Below are positions 50,488 through 57,484 of a DNA stretch of 64,000 bases, one piece after another. Under the pieces are notes generated by a model that had not been told where the DNA came from, did no database searches, and saw only the letters and a program-made list of their open reading frames with translations. The DNA is from 13-2-20CM-68-14 sp046723355 (GTDB lineage: Bacteria > Actinomycetota > Thermoleophilia > Gaiellales > Gaiellaceae). The stretch's first letter is position 1. Each line of letters starts with the position of its first letter. The position numbers were made by a program, and so were the translations under genes. Location of the stretch: the NCBI GenBank assembly GCA_046723355.1, contig JBKOUJ010000035.1:74461-138460 (forward strand), read 5' to 3'.

Positions 50488-50637
50488 CTACTTCAAGGGC
50501 GGTTCGATCCTGGGTCCCAGGGCGCCGTCGCGGCTGAGGATTTCAGCCATGTCGCCAGCCGCGCCAAATTTCTCGACCACCATGTAGCCGTCCGACTCGC
50601 GCACGACCGTTTCGACCTCCGGGTAAACGTGCCCCGC
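50488..50637 (-). pseudogene. Truncated CxC-family paralogue C
   Basis: Reads GHVYPEVETVVRESDGYMVV, EKFGAAGDMAEILSRDGAL to a stop. This matches the C-terminal third of the gene at 48261 (VVKRTPEYLIVDKFGEAERV). The N-terminal helices and Cys cluster are missing; that position now holds the 5' end of a plus-strand gene at 50663. A deletion or insertion removed the front of the gene. Confidence 0.6.
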
Positions 50638-50662
50638 GCCGCGACGCCCACCGGGGAGAATC

Positions 50663-50983
50663 GTGACGCTCGTCGCGATCCGGTCATTCATCGATCCGTC
50701 CGACGGCGGACAGATCACCGCCGGCCAGACCTACCGCGACGAGTCGGCCGATGTCGTGAAGAGGTTCCCGCATCGCTTCAAGCCCGCGGTGATCCGCAAG
50801 CCTCGAGCCCGCGCCTCGGTCGTCCGCTCCGTCACCAGTGAGCCAAGGGTCAGTCGGCCCGTTGGGTCATCGACATCCGCGAATCCTGGAGGCTCTGAAT
50901 GGCACTCACTGCGAAGAAGAAGCTCGACCCTGACCGGCTCGTCGTCTGCACCCAGGACTTCGCCACCGCAGAACGTCTCGTAA
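50663..50983 (+). CDS. Phage-like small hypothetical protein
   Basis: GTG start with GGGGAG upstream. The first 45 residues (TLVAIRSFIDPSDGGQITAG, QTYRDESADVVKRFPHRF) resemble short proteins of phage and prophage gene runs (from memory). The second half is Ser/Arg-rich and overlaps the next gene by 85 bp, so the natural stop may have been lost. Probable role unknown. Confidence 0.5.
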   Translation: MTLVAIRSFIDPSDGGQITAGQTYRDESADVVKRFPHRFKPAVIRKPRARASVVRSVTSEPRVSRPVGSSTSANPGGSEWHSLRRRSSTLTGSSSAPRTSPPQNVS

Positions 50984-51218
50984 AGCGCGGCGACAAGTTG
51001 CGGGCGTCAGATCCGATCACGGCGGACCACCGCTTTTTCGTCGACGCCGACCTGCCGGAATGCGAGTGGCCGAGCATGTGGGATTCGATGCCGGCCCCGC
51101 CTTCGCACGGGAACCCGGTCACAGTGCAGGAGATCGCGATCCCGCCGCATCGTCAGCTCAAGAGCCGGCTCGATGTCGTACAGCCCGCCGGATGGGCGAA
51201 GGATTCGCCGGGAAGTGA
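50899..51218 (+). pseudogene. Phage-like small hypothetical protein with lost stop
   Basis: ATG with GGAGG upstream. Natural-looking sequence for about 105 residues: KKKLDPDRLVVCTQDFATAE, RLVKRGDKLRASDPITADHR, then PAPPSHGNPVTVQEIAIPPH. In the present frame it runs on to 51519 into a different gene. One base removed would end it at TGA 51216-51218, overlapping the GTG of the next gene. It is either decaying or carries an assembly error. Confidence 0.5.
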
Positions 51219-51386
51219 GTCCGCGCGGGCCGGCGCCGTTCTTCCGCTGCTCCCTGCGTCGAGGCCAGATTCTCGATGTCCTCGACCCACGCGTGAAAGC
51301 GAACCCGGCCGGCTTCGAGTGGCGCTCGCGAAGTCACTCCCGAGGACCTCGAACGTATTGCGACGGAGGAAGGCAATGGCAAGTAA
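51215..51386 (+). pseudogene. Phage-like small gene with 1-nt frameshift
   Basis: GTG-started frame SPRGPAPFFRCSLRRGQILD, VLDPRVKANPAGFEW, then after a one-base shift near 51325 REVTPEDLERIATEEGNGK and TAA (51384-51386). Both parts have host-like codons and join smoothly once corrected (about 56 residues). Function unknown. Confidence 0.5.
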
Positions 51387-51519
51387 GCCGCGCATCCACG
51401 ACCTGAAGCCGCAACCGACGATCGCGAAGTCAATCGCCGCGTCAAAGGCGCACGTTCAGAACGTCAACGCTGCCGCATCGCAAAAGGGAAAAGGCAGCGA
51501 CGGGCAAGGCAACAAGTAG
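51376..51519 (+). CDS. Small basic protein, 47 residues
   Basis: ATG inside the end of the previous small gene. SKPRIHDLKPQPTIAKSIAA, SKAHVQNVNAAASQKGKG and a Gly/Lys tail; Lys- and Asn-rich, no cysteines. The start is preceded by GAGGAAGG at a good distance. It is in the same frame as 50899, so it can also be read as that gene's C-terminal fusion. Unrecognised. Confidence 0.45.
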   Translation: MASKPRIHDLKPQPTIAKSIAASKAHVQNVNAAASQKGKGSDGQGNK

Positions 51520-51598
51520 CCCCCGGGGGACGGGGTGCGACGGAAACCCGGACGGAAATACCTCGCCCCAACAATTCGCGAAAGAAACGCTCACACGA

Positions 51599-51988
51599 AT
51601 GACTGTGCCGTCCTATCTACGCCCGCCGACCCACCGGCACTGCACAGCCTGCTCTCGCTGGCTTCCGCTCGAGGACTTCCCCGCGAATCGCCGTATGCAT
51701 CTGGGCGTCTCTTCGCGTTGTCGAGCCTGTCACCGCGAAGACACCCGGGAATGGCGCGAGCGAAACCGGGACGAGCTGAATGCACAGAGGCGGGCGGACT
51801 ATCGGGACACCCATCCGTTGCCGACCCGGCCATGCGCGGTCTGCGGCGAGCTGTTCGCGGGACGACCTGACGCGTTGGTCTGCACCGAGCGTTGTCGGAA
51901 CAGGCGGAAGAACGAGCAGCGCCGTGCGAGTGCAGCAGCGGCGTCAAGCGTGCTCGCCCGATTGACAGGGCTTCGACCGCAGGCCTAG
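51599..51988 (+). CDS. Double zinc-finger small protein (phage/HNH-associated type)
   Basis: A 129-residue protein with two Cys4 clusters. The first is HCTACSRWLPLEDFPANRR with later SRCRACHRED, a ribbon often found at the front of phage HNH or recombination endonucleases. The second is RPCAVCGELFAGRPDALVCT with ERCRNRRKNEQRR. No nuclease motif follows, so it is a free-standing ribbon. Basic; may bind nucleic acid (inference). Confidence 0.7.
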   Translation: MTVPSYLRPPTHRHCTACSRWLPLEDFPANRRMHLGVSSRCRACHREDTREWRERNRDELNAQRRADYRDTHPLPTRPCAVCGELFAGRPDALVCTERCRNRRKNEQRRASAAAASSVLARLTGLRPQA

Positions 51989-52033
51989 CATCGAGCGGCC
52001 CATTCACTGTGGGGGGAGAACGGGAGAGGACAA

Positions 52034-52621
52034 GTGAAGCGAGTCCTATGTCTCGCCGGTTTGGTCTGCTCGACGGCGGTGCTCGTCTGGGCGCCGGCTG
52101 CGGCCGCCGGTGAAGTTGTCTGCACCGGAGGGACGGCCAATCCGCTGACAGGGAAGATCGTCGGCAACGTCGTCGTGCCGGCCGGCGCTTCGTGCCGCAT
52201 CCAAGGCACCGTGAGCGGGAACGTCACGGCCCTGGCGGGAGCGCAGGTCGGAATCCGGGACGGCTCCACAGTCCGCGGCAACTACACCTGCAACAACTGC
52301 CTGTTCGCCGATCTGCACGGCTCCACGATCGGCGGGAACGTCGTGATCAGTGAAGAGACGGACGGCAGCTTCATCGACGGCTCGACGATCAAGGGAAACC
52401 TCCAGATCGACTCGAGCGACGCCGATGGAGACGCTTTCTCGATCGGCACGGCAGACCTCCCGAACAAGATCGGGGGGAACCTGTCGTTCACCAACAACAC
52501 GGGCACGTCGTCCATCGTGAGCAACGCGATTGGCGGCTACCTCGACTGCCAGAACAACGTTCCTGCTCCCGTGAACACGGGCAACACCGCCAAGAGCTTC
52601 AGGGGGCAGTGCGCGGCGTGA
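52034..52621 (+). CDS. Secreted bactofilin-like beta-helix protein
   Basis: A 195-residue exported protein: signal peptide MKRVLCLAGLVCSTAVLVWA with AAAA cleavage region, then repeated short strands with Gly-Asn turns (GKIVGNVVVPAGASCRIQGT, VSGNVTALAGAQVGIRDGS, TVRGNYTCNN, STIGGNVVIS, STIKGNLQI). This is the pattern of polymer-forming right-handed beta-helices such as bactofilins, here outside the cell. GTG with GGGAGAGGA upstream. Cysteines could form disulfides. Followed by a terminator. Confidence 0.75.
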   Translation: MKRVLCLAGLVCSTAVLVWAPAAAAGEVVCTGGTANPLTGKIVGNVVVPAGASCRIQGTVSGNVTALAGAQVGIRDGSTVRGNYTCNNCLFADLHGSTIGGNVVISEETDGSFIDGSTIKGNLQIDSSDADGDAFSIGTADLPNKIGGNLSFTNNTGTSSIVSNAIGGYLDCQNNVPAPVNTGNTAKSFRGQCAA

Positions 52622-52647
52622 CCCTCTCGTAGCGAGCACCCATGCAG

Positions 52648-52675
52648 CGGGACGGCCGGTCTCCAGGCCGTCCCG
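52648..52675 (+). terminator. Terminator-like hairpin after the beta-helix gene
   Basis: Perfect 10-bp stem CGGGACGGCC (52648-52657) with GGCCGTCCCG (52666-52675), 8-nt loop; followed by C-rich sequence with only TTT, so a weak T-run. Confidence 0.5.
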
Positions 52676-52737
52676 CCCGACCTTTCCCCCCGCGCTACTA
52701 GACTCAACGTCGCCGCTCGGCCCGGGGAGGAGGAACG

Positions 52738-53088
52738 TCGACCTCGCAGGGCCACGCGCGCACCGTCTTCAAGCGAGCGCTCGAGCACGACAACCTGCTC
52801 GTCGCCGAGGCGACGGCGAAGGAGATTGGCCGTGTCAGCCTGGTCGAGGCGCTCGACCTAACCGCATTGATCGCGCGTAAGGCGCCGCGCCGGCATCCGC
52901 GGGTCGCTGCCCGCTGGCTGCTGCGCTACCTCGAGGAGCACCCAGCCGCAACGATCGAGGAGGCCGGGGTCGTCGCTAGTTGCCTAGCGGCGCTCGGCAG
53001 TCCGGGTCACGACGAGGCGGCGCGGACGCTTCGGAGCATGGCCGAACGAGCGATTGGGCCGCGGGGCTCCGATGATCACGGAGGGTAA
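52738..53088 (+). pseudogene. Helical hypothetical protein without a visible start codon
   Basis: The frame is open from about 52702 and reads STSQGHARTVFKRALEHDN, LLVAEATAKEIGRVSLVEAL, VAARWLLRYLEEHPAATIEE, VASCLAALGSPGHDEAARTL, about 117 residues of helical repeats with host-like codons. A GA-rich ribosome site lies just before it, but no ATG, GTG or TTG is in place; the codon at the expected spot is ACG. The next usable TTG (52867) would cut the protein to 73 residues. A fragment with ACA at the same spot is at 48970. I recall similar proteins in related genomes, without a name. Confidence 0.55.
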
Positions 53089-53110
53089 TGGGCCGCGAGA
53101 TCGCGGCCCA
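53089..53110. terminator. Bidirectional hairpin between convergent genes
   Basis: Perfect 9-bp stem TGGGCCGCG (53089-53097) with CGCGGCCCA (53102-53110), AGAT loop, between the helical gene and the minus-strand secreted gene. No clear T-run. Confidence 0.5.
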
Positions 53111-53136
53111 CTACTTCCTACACCCCGCCGGTTTGG

Positions 53137-53586
53137 TCAGCAGGTGGCTGAGAAGTTGTCGAACAAGCTGCGAACCGTTCCGTCCGGACTGATGGTGATG
53201 TGGAAAAGCTCGGTGATGATGTAACTCTGTTCACCGCCCGTCGCCTGAATGTGGAATTGGTTCACGTACGTCTCCGTGATCCCGCCCGGCGGCGAGAACA
53301 CGATCAAGTCTCGGGTGAGACCTGTCGCGTGGAAAATCGTTCCGGTCGTTAGGTCGACGCCTGTCACGCCTTGCGGTTGGAAGTGGATGGCGAAAATGAA
53401 TCCACCCGAAAGCGTCGACGTCTCTGTGGTCGTGACCAGCAACGGTCCCGACAAGTGGATGAGATCCCCGTTGCAGAGCGGAAACGTGGCGTCGAACGTT
53501 TGCTGCTCCACTGTGGTCGCTGCTTCTGCGCTGGCTGGGAGGACAAACCCGGCTAGCACTGCCAGGATCACCAGGACTCGCTTCAT
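53137..53586 (-). CDS. Secreted beta-rich hypothetical protein
   Basis: A 149-residue exported protein: signal peptide MKRVLVILAVLAGFVLPASA then AEAATTVEQ. The mature part alternates short strands (IHLSGPLLVTTTETSTLSGG, IFAIHFQPQGVTGVDLTTG, QFHIQATGGEQSYIITELFH) with Cys near each end (LCNGD and SATC), likely one disulfide. Ribosome site AAAGGAG before the ATG. No family recognised. Confidence 0.7.
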   Translation of the reverse strand: MKRVLVILAVLAGFVLPASAEAATTVEQQTFDATFPLCNGDLIHLSGPLLVTTTETSTLSGGFIFAIHFQPQGVTGVDLTTGTIFHATGLTRDLIVFSPPGGITETYVNQFHIQATGGEQSYIITELFHITISPDGTVRSLFDNFSATC

Positions 53587-53995
53587 CTCTGCTCCTTTCT
53601 CATGGTCTCCTCGTCTTGGCTCTCTTTCCTGGGAGCCGCTTGCCGCAGAGACCGCTCACGCACCTCCTTCTTAGGACGAGGAGTGATTGTCATACGTTCT
53701 TCAAGCGGGATCAAGAAGCAAGGAAAAGCGCCTTGGCTACTAGACGCTTCGGGCCATGCATGGCCGAAAGGGCGACTAGTCACGGCGGAGCTCGCGACAA
53801 AGCCTGAGCGCGGGATGCTGTTCTCGAACTCGGCGGGACTGATGACGCATTGGAGGTTGTCGCCGAGGCGATGGAGCTCGCCGGGAAATGCGATGCCGCG
53901 TATGCCCTGCCCGGCGTCGGTATCTACCTTGAGGAATGACGTTTAGGCAACTATCGGGCTACACGAACGGCGCCCGACAAGTCCGCGTATGACGG
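53587..53995. other. 409-bp stretch without an intact gene
   Basis: Contains a possible gene remnant on the plus strand (about 53811-53939) reading LELGGTDDALEVVAEAMELA, GKCDAAYALPGVGIYLEE and a stop, with no start codon. Otherwise I see nothing supported here. Confidence 0.4.
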
Positions 53996-54021
53996 AAAAG
54001 CCCCGTTTGAGCGGGGCTTTT
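53996..54021 (-). terminator. Intrinsic terminator of tRNA-Pro
   Basis: AAAAGCCCCG (53996-54005) pairs with CGGGGCTTTT (54012-54021). On the minus strand this is a GC stem ending in TTTT, just past the tRNA 3' end. Confidence 0.85.
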
Positions 54022-54024
54022 CTA

Positions 54025-54102
54025 TGGTCGGGGCGCCCGGATTTGAACCGGGGACCTCTTGTCCCCCAGACAAGCGCGCTAACCAGGCTGCGCCACGCCC
54101 CG
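54025..54102 (-). tRNA. tRNA-Pro, anticodon GGG
   Basis: Complete cloverleaf on the minus strand. Acceptor stem CGGGGCG (54102-54096) pairs with CGCCCCG (54035-54029). The anticodon stem CTTGT/ACAAG closes the 7-nt loop CTGGGGG with anticodon GGG. The T stem is CCCGG/CCGGG with TTCAAAT. Discriminator A and an encoded CCA follow (to 54025). A terminator lies directly downstream. A 40-nt copy of its 3' half is at 49830-49869. Confidence 0.96.
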
Positions 54103-54151
54103 TCAACCGTTGATGTTATCGCCACCCGGGTTAATCGGCCGCTGCCGCGCA

Positions 54152-54193
54152 GGTCGGCATCGACCTCTGAAGCGACATCGCAAGCGATGCCGC
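54152..54193. repeat. Bipartite hairpin element, copy 4
   Basis: Hairpin B GGTCG-GCAT-CGACC (54152-54165), 6-nt spacer, hairpin A GCGACATCGC-AA-GCGATGCCGC (54172-54193, one mismatch). Same order and orientation as the ispG copy, shorter second hairpin. Confidence 0.6.
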
Positions 54194-54250
54194 AGCAGGC
54201 TCGGGTGAACAGTGGGTTTGCGCGATGCGGCGCGTCACAATGAGCGACAG

Positions 54251-55909
54251 ATGACGAACCTTGTCGCGGACACCGAGCGGCTTCGCCGCCTGCAGCTCCT
54301 CGGCGATGCCGCACTGTCCTCGCTCGAGCTGGACGAGTTGCTCGCTGCGCTCCTCGAGCGCATCGGCGGCCTACTCGAGGTCGACACGTGCGCGATCCTG
54401 CTTCTGGACGACGAGCGGAACGAGCTGGTGGCGCGTGCGGCCGTGGGAATCGCGGAGGAGGTCGAACAGGGAGTCCGGATCCCGGTCGGACGCGGCTTCG
54501 CCGGTCGCGTCGCCGCCGAGCGGCGCCCGGTGGTCATCGAAGACCTCGATCAAGCCGACATCTTCAACCCCATCCTGCGCAAGAAGGGCATCAAATCCAT
54601 GCTGGGCGTGCCCTTGCTTGTGGGCGGCGACGTGATCGGCGTTCTCCATGTGGGCAGCCTGACCACGCGCAGCTTCACCCAGGAAGAGACCGAACTACTG
54701 CAGCTTGCGGCCGAGCGGGCAGCAACAAGCATCGAGCACGCCCGCCTTTTCGAAGCGGAGCGCACCGCGCGTACGCGGATCGAGCATGTGCAGGCAGTAA
54801 CGGACATCGCGCTCGCTCACCTCGACGTCATCCAGCTGCTCAAGGTCCTCCTCCCGCGAATCAGGAACATCCTCGCCGCTGATACGTGCGCAGTCCTCCT
54901 GCTGGACGACGAGCGGAACGAGCTGGTGGCGCGTGCAGCCGTGGGAATCGAAGAGGAGGTCGAACAGGGAGTCCGGATCCCCGTCGGCGGCGGCTTCGCC
55001 GGTCGCGTCGCGGCCGACCGGAGCGCGGTGATCCTCGACGACGTCGATCATGCGGACGTCCTGAACCCGATCCTGCGGGAGAAGGGCATCAAATCCATGC
55101 TGGGTGTGCCGCTGCTCGTCCGCGGCGACGTCATCGGCGTCCTCCACGTTGGCACCCTCACCCATCGCACGTTCACCGCCGACGACACCGAGCTGCTCCG
55201 GCTCGTCGCGGATCGTGTGGCGCTCGCGATCGAGCGCGGGAAGTTACACGAGCAGACGTTGGCGCTGGACGCGTTCAAGTCGAACCTCGTCGCGGTCGCC
55301 TCGCACGAGCTTCGCACGCCGGCAACCGCGGTGTACGGCGTCTTCGCGACTCTGGCGGAGCGGGGCGGGATCCCCGCGAAGTTGCGTGATGAGCTGATCC
55401 AGGTCGGATACGAGCAGTCCGAGCGGCTGCGCCGGTTGATCGAGCAGCTGCTCGATCTCTCTCAGCTCGATGCGGGCAGAGTCGACGTCAATCCCGCGCC
55501 CGTCCGCCTGCGTGAAGCGATCGAGGAGATCGTCGCATCCGCGCTGGTGGAGCACGGTTCCGCGCAATTGGAGGTTCCGCCGGACCTGACTGCGGTTGTC
55601 GATCGGCTGGTGATCGAGAGGATCTTGACGAACCTCGTCGTCAACGCCGAACGTTACGGCGCTCCCCCGATCGTGGTCTCTGCGCACGCGTCCGAACACG
55701 AGTTGCGTATCGCCGTACAGGACAGCGGCGACGGCGTTCCAGACGACCTCCAGCCGCGCCTGTTCGAGCCGTTTACGCGCGGCGCCGACTCAGGCGGCCC
55801 CGGGCTCGGCCTCTCGATCGCGCGGACGTACGCCCGAGCCCACGGCGGCGACCTCTTCTTCGTCCCTGGACCGGGCGCCCGCTTCGAGCTCGTCAGTCCG
55901 CAGGGCTGA
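54251..55909 (+). CDS. Cytoplasmic histidine kinase with two near-identical GAF domains
   Basis: About 552 residues, no membrane segment. Two GAF domains share long identical stretches (LLLDDERNELVARAAVGI, EEVEQGVRIPVG, then KGIKSMLGVPLLV and GDVIGVLHVG), so they are a recent internal duplication. HisKA follows with the phospho-acceptor in VASHELRTPATAVYG (H about 352), then HATPase with RILTNLVVNAERYG and a GLGLSIARTYARAHGG lid. No response regulator lies nearby, so it is an orphan sensor. ATG 54251 is preferred; GTG 54212 is possible. Confidence 0.93.
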   Translation: MTNLVADTERLRRLQLLGDAALSSLELDELLAALLERIGGLLEVDTCAILLLDDERNELVARAAVGIAEEVEQGVRIPVGRGFAGRVAAERRPVVIEDLDQADIFNPILRKKGIKSMLGVPLLVGGDVIGVLHVGSLTTRSFTQEETELLQLAAERAATSIEHARLFEAERTARTRIEHVQAVTDIALAHLDVIQLLKVLLPRIRNILAADTCAVLLLDDERNELVARAAVGIEEEVEQGVRIPVGGGFAGRVAADRSAVILDDVDHADVLNPILREKGIKSMLGVPLLVRGDVIGVLHVGTLTHRTFTADDTELLRLVADRVALAIERGKLHEQTLALDAFKSNLVAVASHELRTPATAVYGVFATLAERGGIPAKLRDELIQVGYEQSERLRRLIEQLLDLSQLDAGRVDVNPAPVRLREAIEEIVASALVEHGSAQLEVPPDLTAVVDRLVIERILTNLVVNAERYGAPPIVVSAHASEHELRIAVQDSGDGVPDDLQPRLFEPFTRGADSGGPGLGLSIARTYARAHGGDLFFVPGPGARFELVSPQG

Positions 55910-56912
55910 CGATCACGCTGGCGGAGCACCCGAACACGAGCGCCGACAGGACGTCGGCCTCCTCCACGCCTCGCAACGAGGGATGCCGGAGGTCGACCTC
56001 GATCTCGTCCCACTCGTCGATCCCGAGAGAGCCAGCGCCCTCGTCGGCGCCGAAGCTGAGTAGTGAGTCCGACGAGACGACGTCGCGGCGGCCGGTGCGC
56101 CGACGCGCGATGCCCTCGAGCTCGCGCAGCTCCTCGAGCGGGTCGATCCGCACGTTCGAGTCCGAACCGATGCATATCCCGATTCCACGCTCGCAAAGCC
56201 GCTCGATCGGGGCGAAGCCGTCGCCGAGGTTCGCCTCGGTGGTCGGGCAGATGCACACGCGGCCGCCTGCGTCGGCGATCAGGTCGAGCTCAGGGCCCTC
56301 GGCGTGGGTGGCGTGGACGACCGTCGTGTGCGCGCCGAGGCAGCCGCACTGTGCGAGCAGCTCGATCGGGCGCACGCCCTCTTCGGCCAGACACTCTTCG
56401 ACCTCCCGCGGCTGCTCGTCGGCGTGGATGTGCAGCGGGAGCGATTCGCTGACTGCGTAGTTGCCAAGCTCCTCGAGCCACGAGGGCGGGCAGGCGCGGA
56501 CGGAGTGGGGGGCGACGCCGACGCGGATCCCACGGCCGCGCAGCGCTTCGAGTTGTCGCAAGTAGTCGGCGACGCTCTCCTGTCGGAAGCGCTCGAGCCC
56601 GCCGCGGGCGTAGGCCGCGTAGAGAAGCACGAAGCCAATCCCGGCCTCCGCAGCCGCTTCCGAAGCCGCGACCCCCTCGTCGAAGCCCAGGTAATGGAAC
56701 TCGCCGACCGCGGTGTAGCCGGCGCCGACCAGCTCGCGGTAGACGTCGACGTAGTCCTTCCGAACCTGTCCAGCAGACAGACCCCGGGCCAGGTCCAGCA
56801 TGGAGTCGCGCCACGCCCAGAAGTCGCCGCCCTCGGTTCGGCCGCGCAAGGCCCGCTGGAACGCATGGCAGTGGGCGTTCACGAACCCCGGAAGCGTGAG
56901 CCGCTCGGCCAC
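55893..56912 (-). CDS. hutF: Formimidoylglutamate deiminase-type amidohydrolase
   Basis: Zinc amidohydrolase of the HutF branch, which converts N-formimino-L-glutamate to N-formylglutamate in histidine breakdown. LPGFVNAHCHAFQRALRGR, GVAPHSVRACP, LHIHADEQPREVEEC, and CIGSDSNVRIDPLEELRELE match. At 339 residues it lacks the roughly 50-residue N-terminal beta-sandwich strand set of most HutF proteins, starting directly at the first metal motif. Other hut genes are absent nearby. GTG start only 17 bp from divergent pgsA. Tail overlaps the kinase by 17 bp. Confidence 0.85.
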   Translation of the reverse strand: MAERLTLPGFVNAHCHAFQRALRGRTEGGDFWAWRDSMLDLARGLSAGQVRKDYVDVYRELVGAGYTAVGEFHYLGFDEGVAASEAAAEAGIGFVLLYAAYARGGLERFRQESVADYLRQLEALRGRGIRVGVAPHSVRACPPSWLEELGNYAVSESLPLHIHADEQPREVEECLAEEGVRPIELLAQCGCLGAHTTVVHATHAEGPELDLIADAGGRVCICPTTEANLGDGFAPIERLCERGIGICIGSDSNVRIDPLEELRELEGIARRRTGRRDVVSSDSLLSFGADEGAGSLGIDEWDEIEVDLRHPSLRGVEEADVLSALVFGCSASVIVSPAD

Positions 56913-56929
56913 CGCCGTATCCTTCCACC

Positions 56930-57484
56930 ATGGCCGCCGCCCGCGCCGTTTCGGCCCCGCTCGCCGCGATTCCGAACGTTCTCACGATCGCGCGGCTGAT
57001 CCTGATTCCCGTCTACGCGACACTAGTCTTAACCAGCGACGGCGGCCACAGCTGGCCCGCGGCGATCGTCTTCGGCGTCGCCGCGGTCACGGACCAGATC
57101 GACGGCTGGCTCGCGCGGCGCTGGCACGTCGAGTCGGAGTTCGGCAAGGTCGCCGACCCGCTTGCCGACCGCCTGATGATCGACGCGGCGGTGATCCTGC
57201 TCTGGCACGCAGGGCGGCTGCCGTGGGTCGCGCTTGCTATCCCGGCACGTGACGTGGCGCTCATCGCCGGGTACAAGCTCGTCGTGGGACGAGGGTACGA
57301 GCTCGCAGTCAACCTCGCCGGCAAGGCGGCGACCTGGCTGCTCTACGCATCGCTCGCGTTCATCATGGTCACCCCGGAGGGAACGTCGTGGCCACGCTGG
57401 CTCTTCTGGGCCGGCTTCATCCTCGCCGGCGTCTCCCTGCTCGGCTACCTCGCGAAGGCGAAGCGGGAGGTGGTTGAGGCTTGA
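56930..57484 (+). CDS. pgsA: CDP-alcohol phosphatidyltransferase (phosphatidylglycerophosphate synthase type)
   Basis: Integral membrane enzyme transferring a phosphatidyl group from CDP-diacylglycerol to an alcohol, probably glycerol-3-phosphate. The complete family signature is visible: DQIDGWLAR, an 8-9 residue gap, then GKVADPLAD (D-x2-DG-x2-AR ... G-x3-D-x3-D). 184 residues and about five helices. TATCCT (56918-56923) ends 6 nt before the ATG. Confidence 0.92.
   Translation: MAAARAVSAPLAAIPNVLTIARLILIPVYATLVLTSDGGHSWPAAIVFGVAAVTDQIDGWLARRWHVESEFGKVADPLADRLMIDAAVILLWHAGRLPWVALAIPARDVALIAGYKLVVGRGYELAVNLAGKAATWLLYASLAFIMVTPEGTSWPRWLFWAGFILAGVSLLGYLAKAKREVVEA

Noticed and set aside
51325..51335. 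Programmed +1 frameshift in the phage-like small gene
   Set aside because: No slippery sequence or stimulatory structure, and a similar indel lies in the neighbouring gene, so decay or base error is more likely.
53602..53946. A 114-codon frame in the gap before tRNA-Pro
   Set aside because: Composition and codon use do not resemble the host; a different frame in the last 120 bp looks like a real gene remnant.
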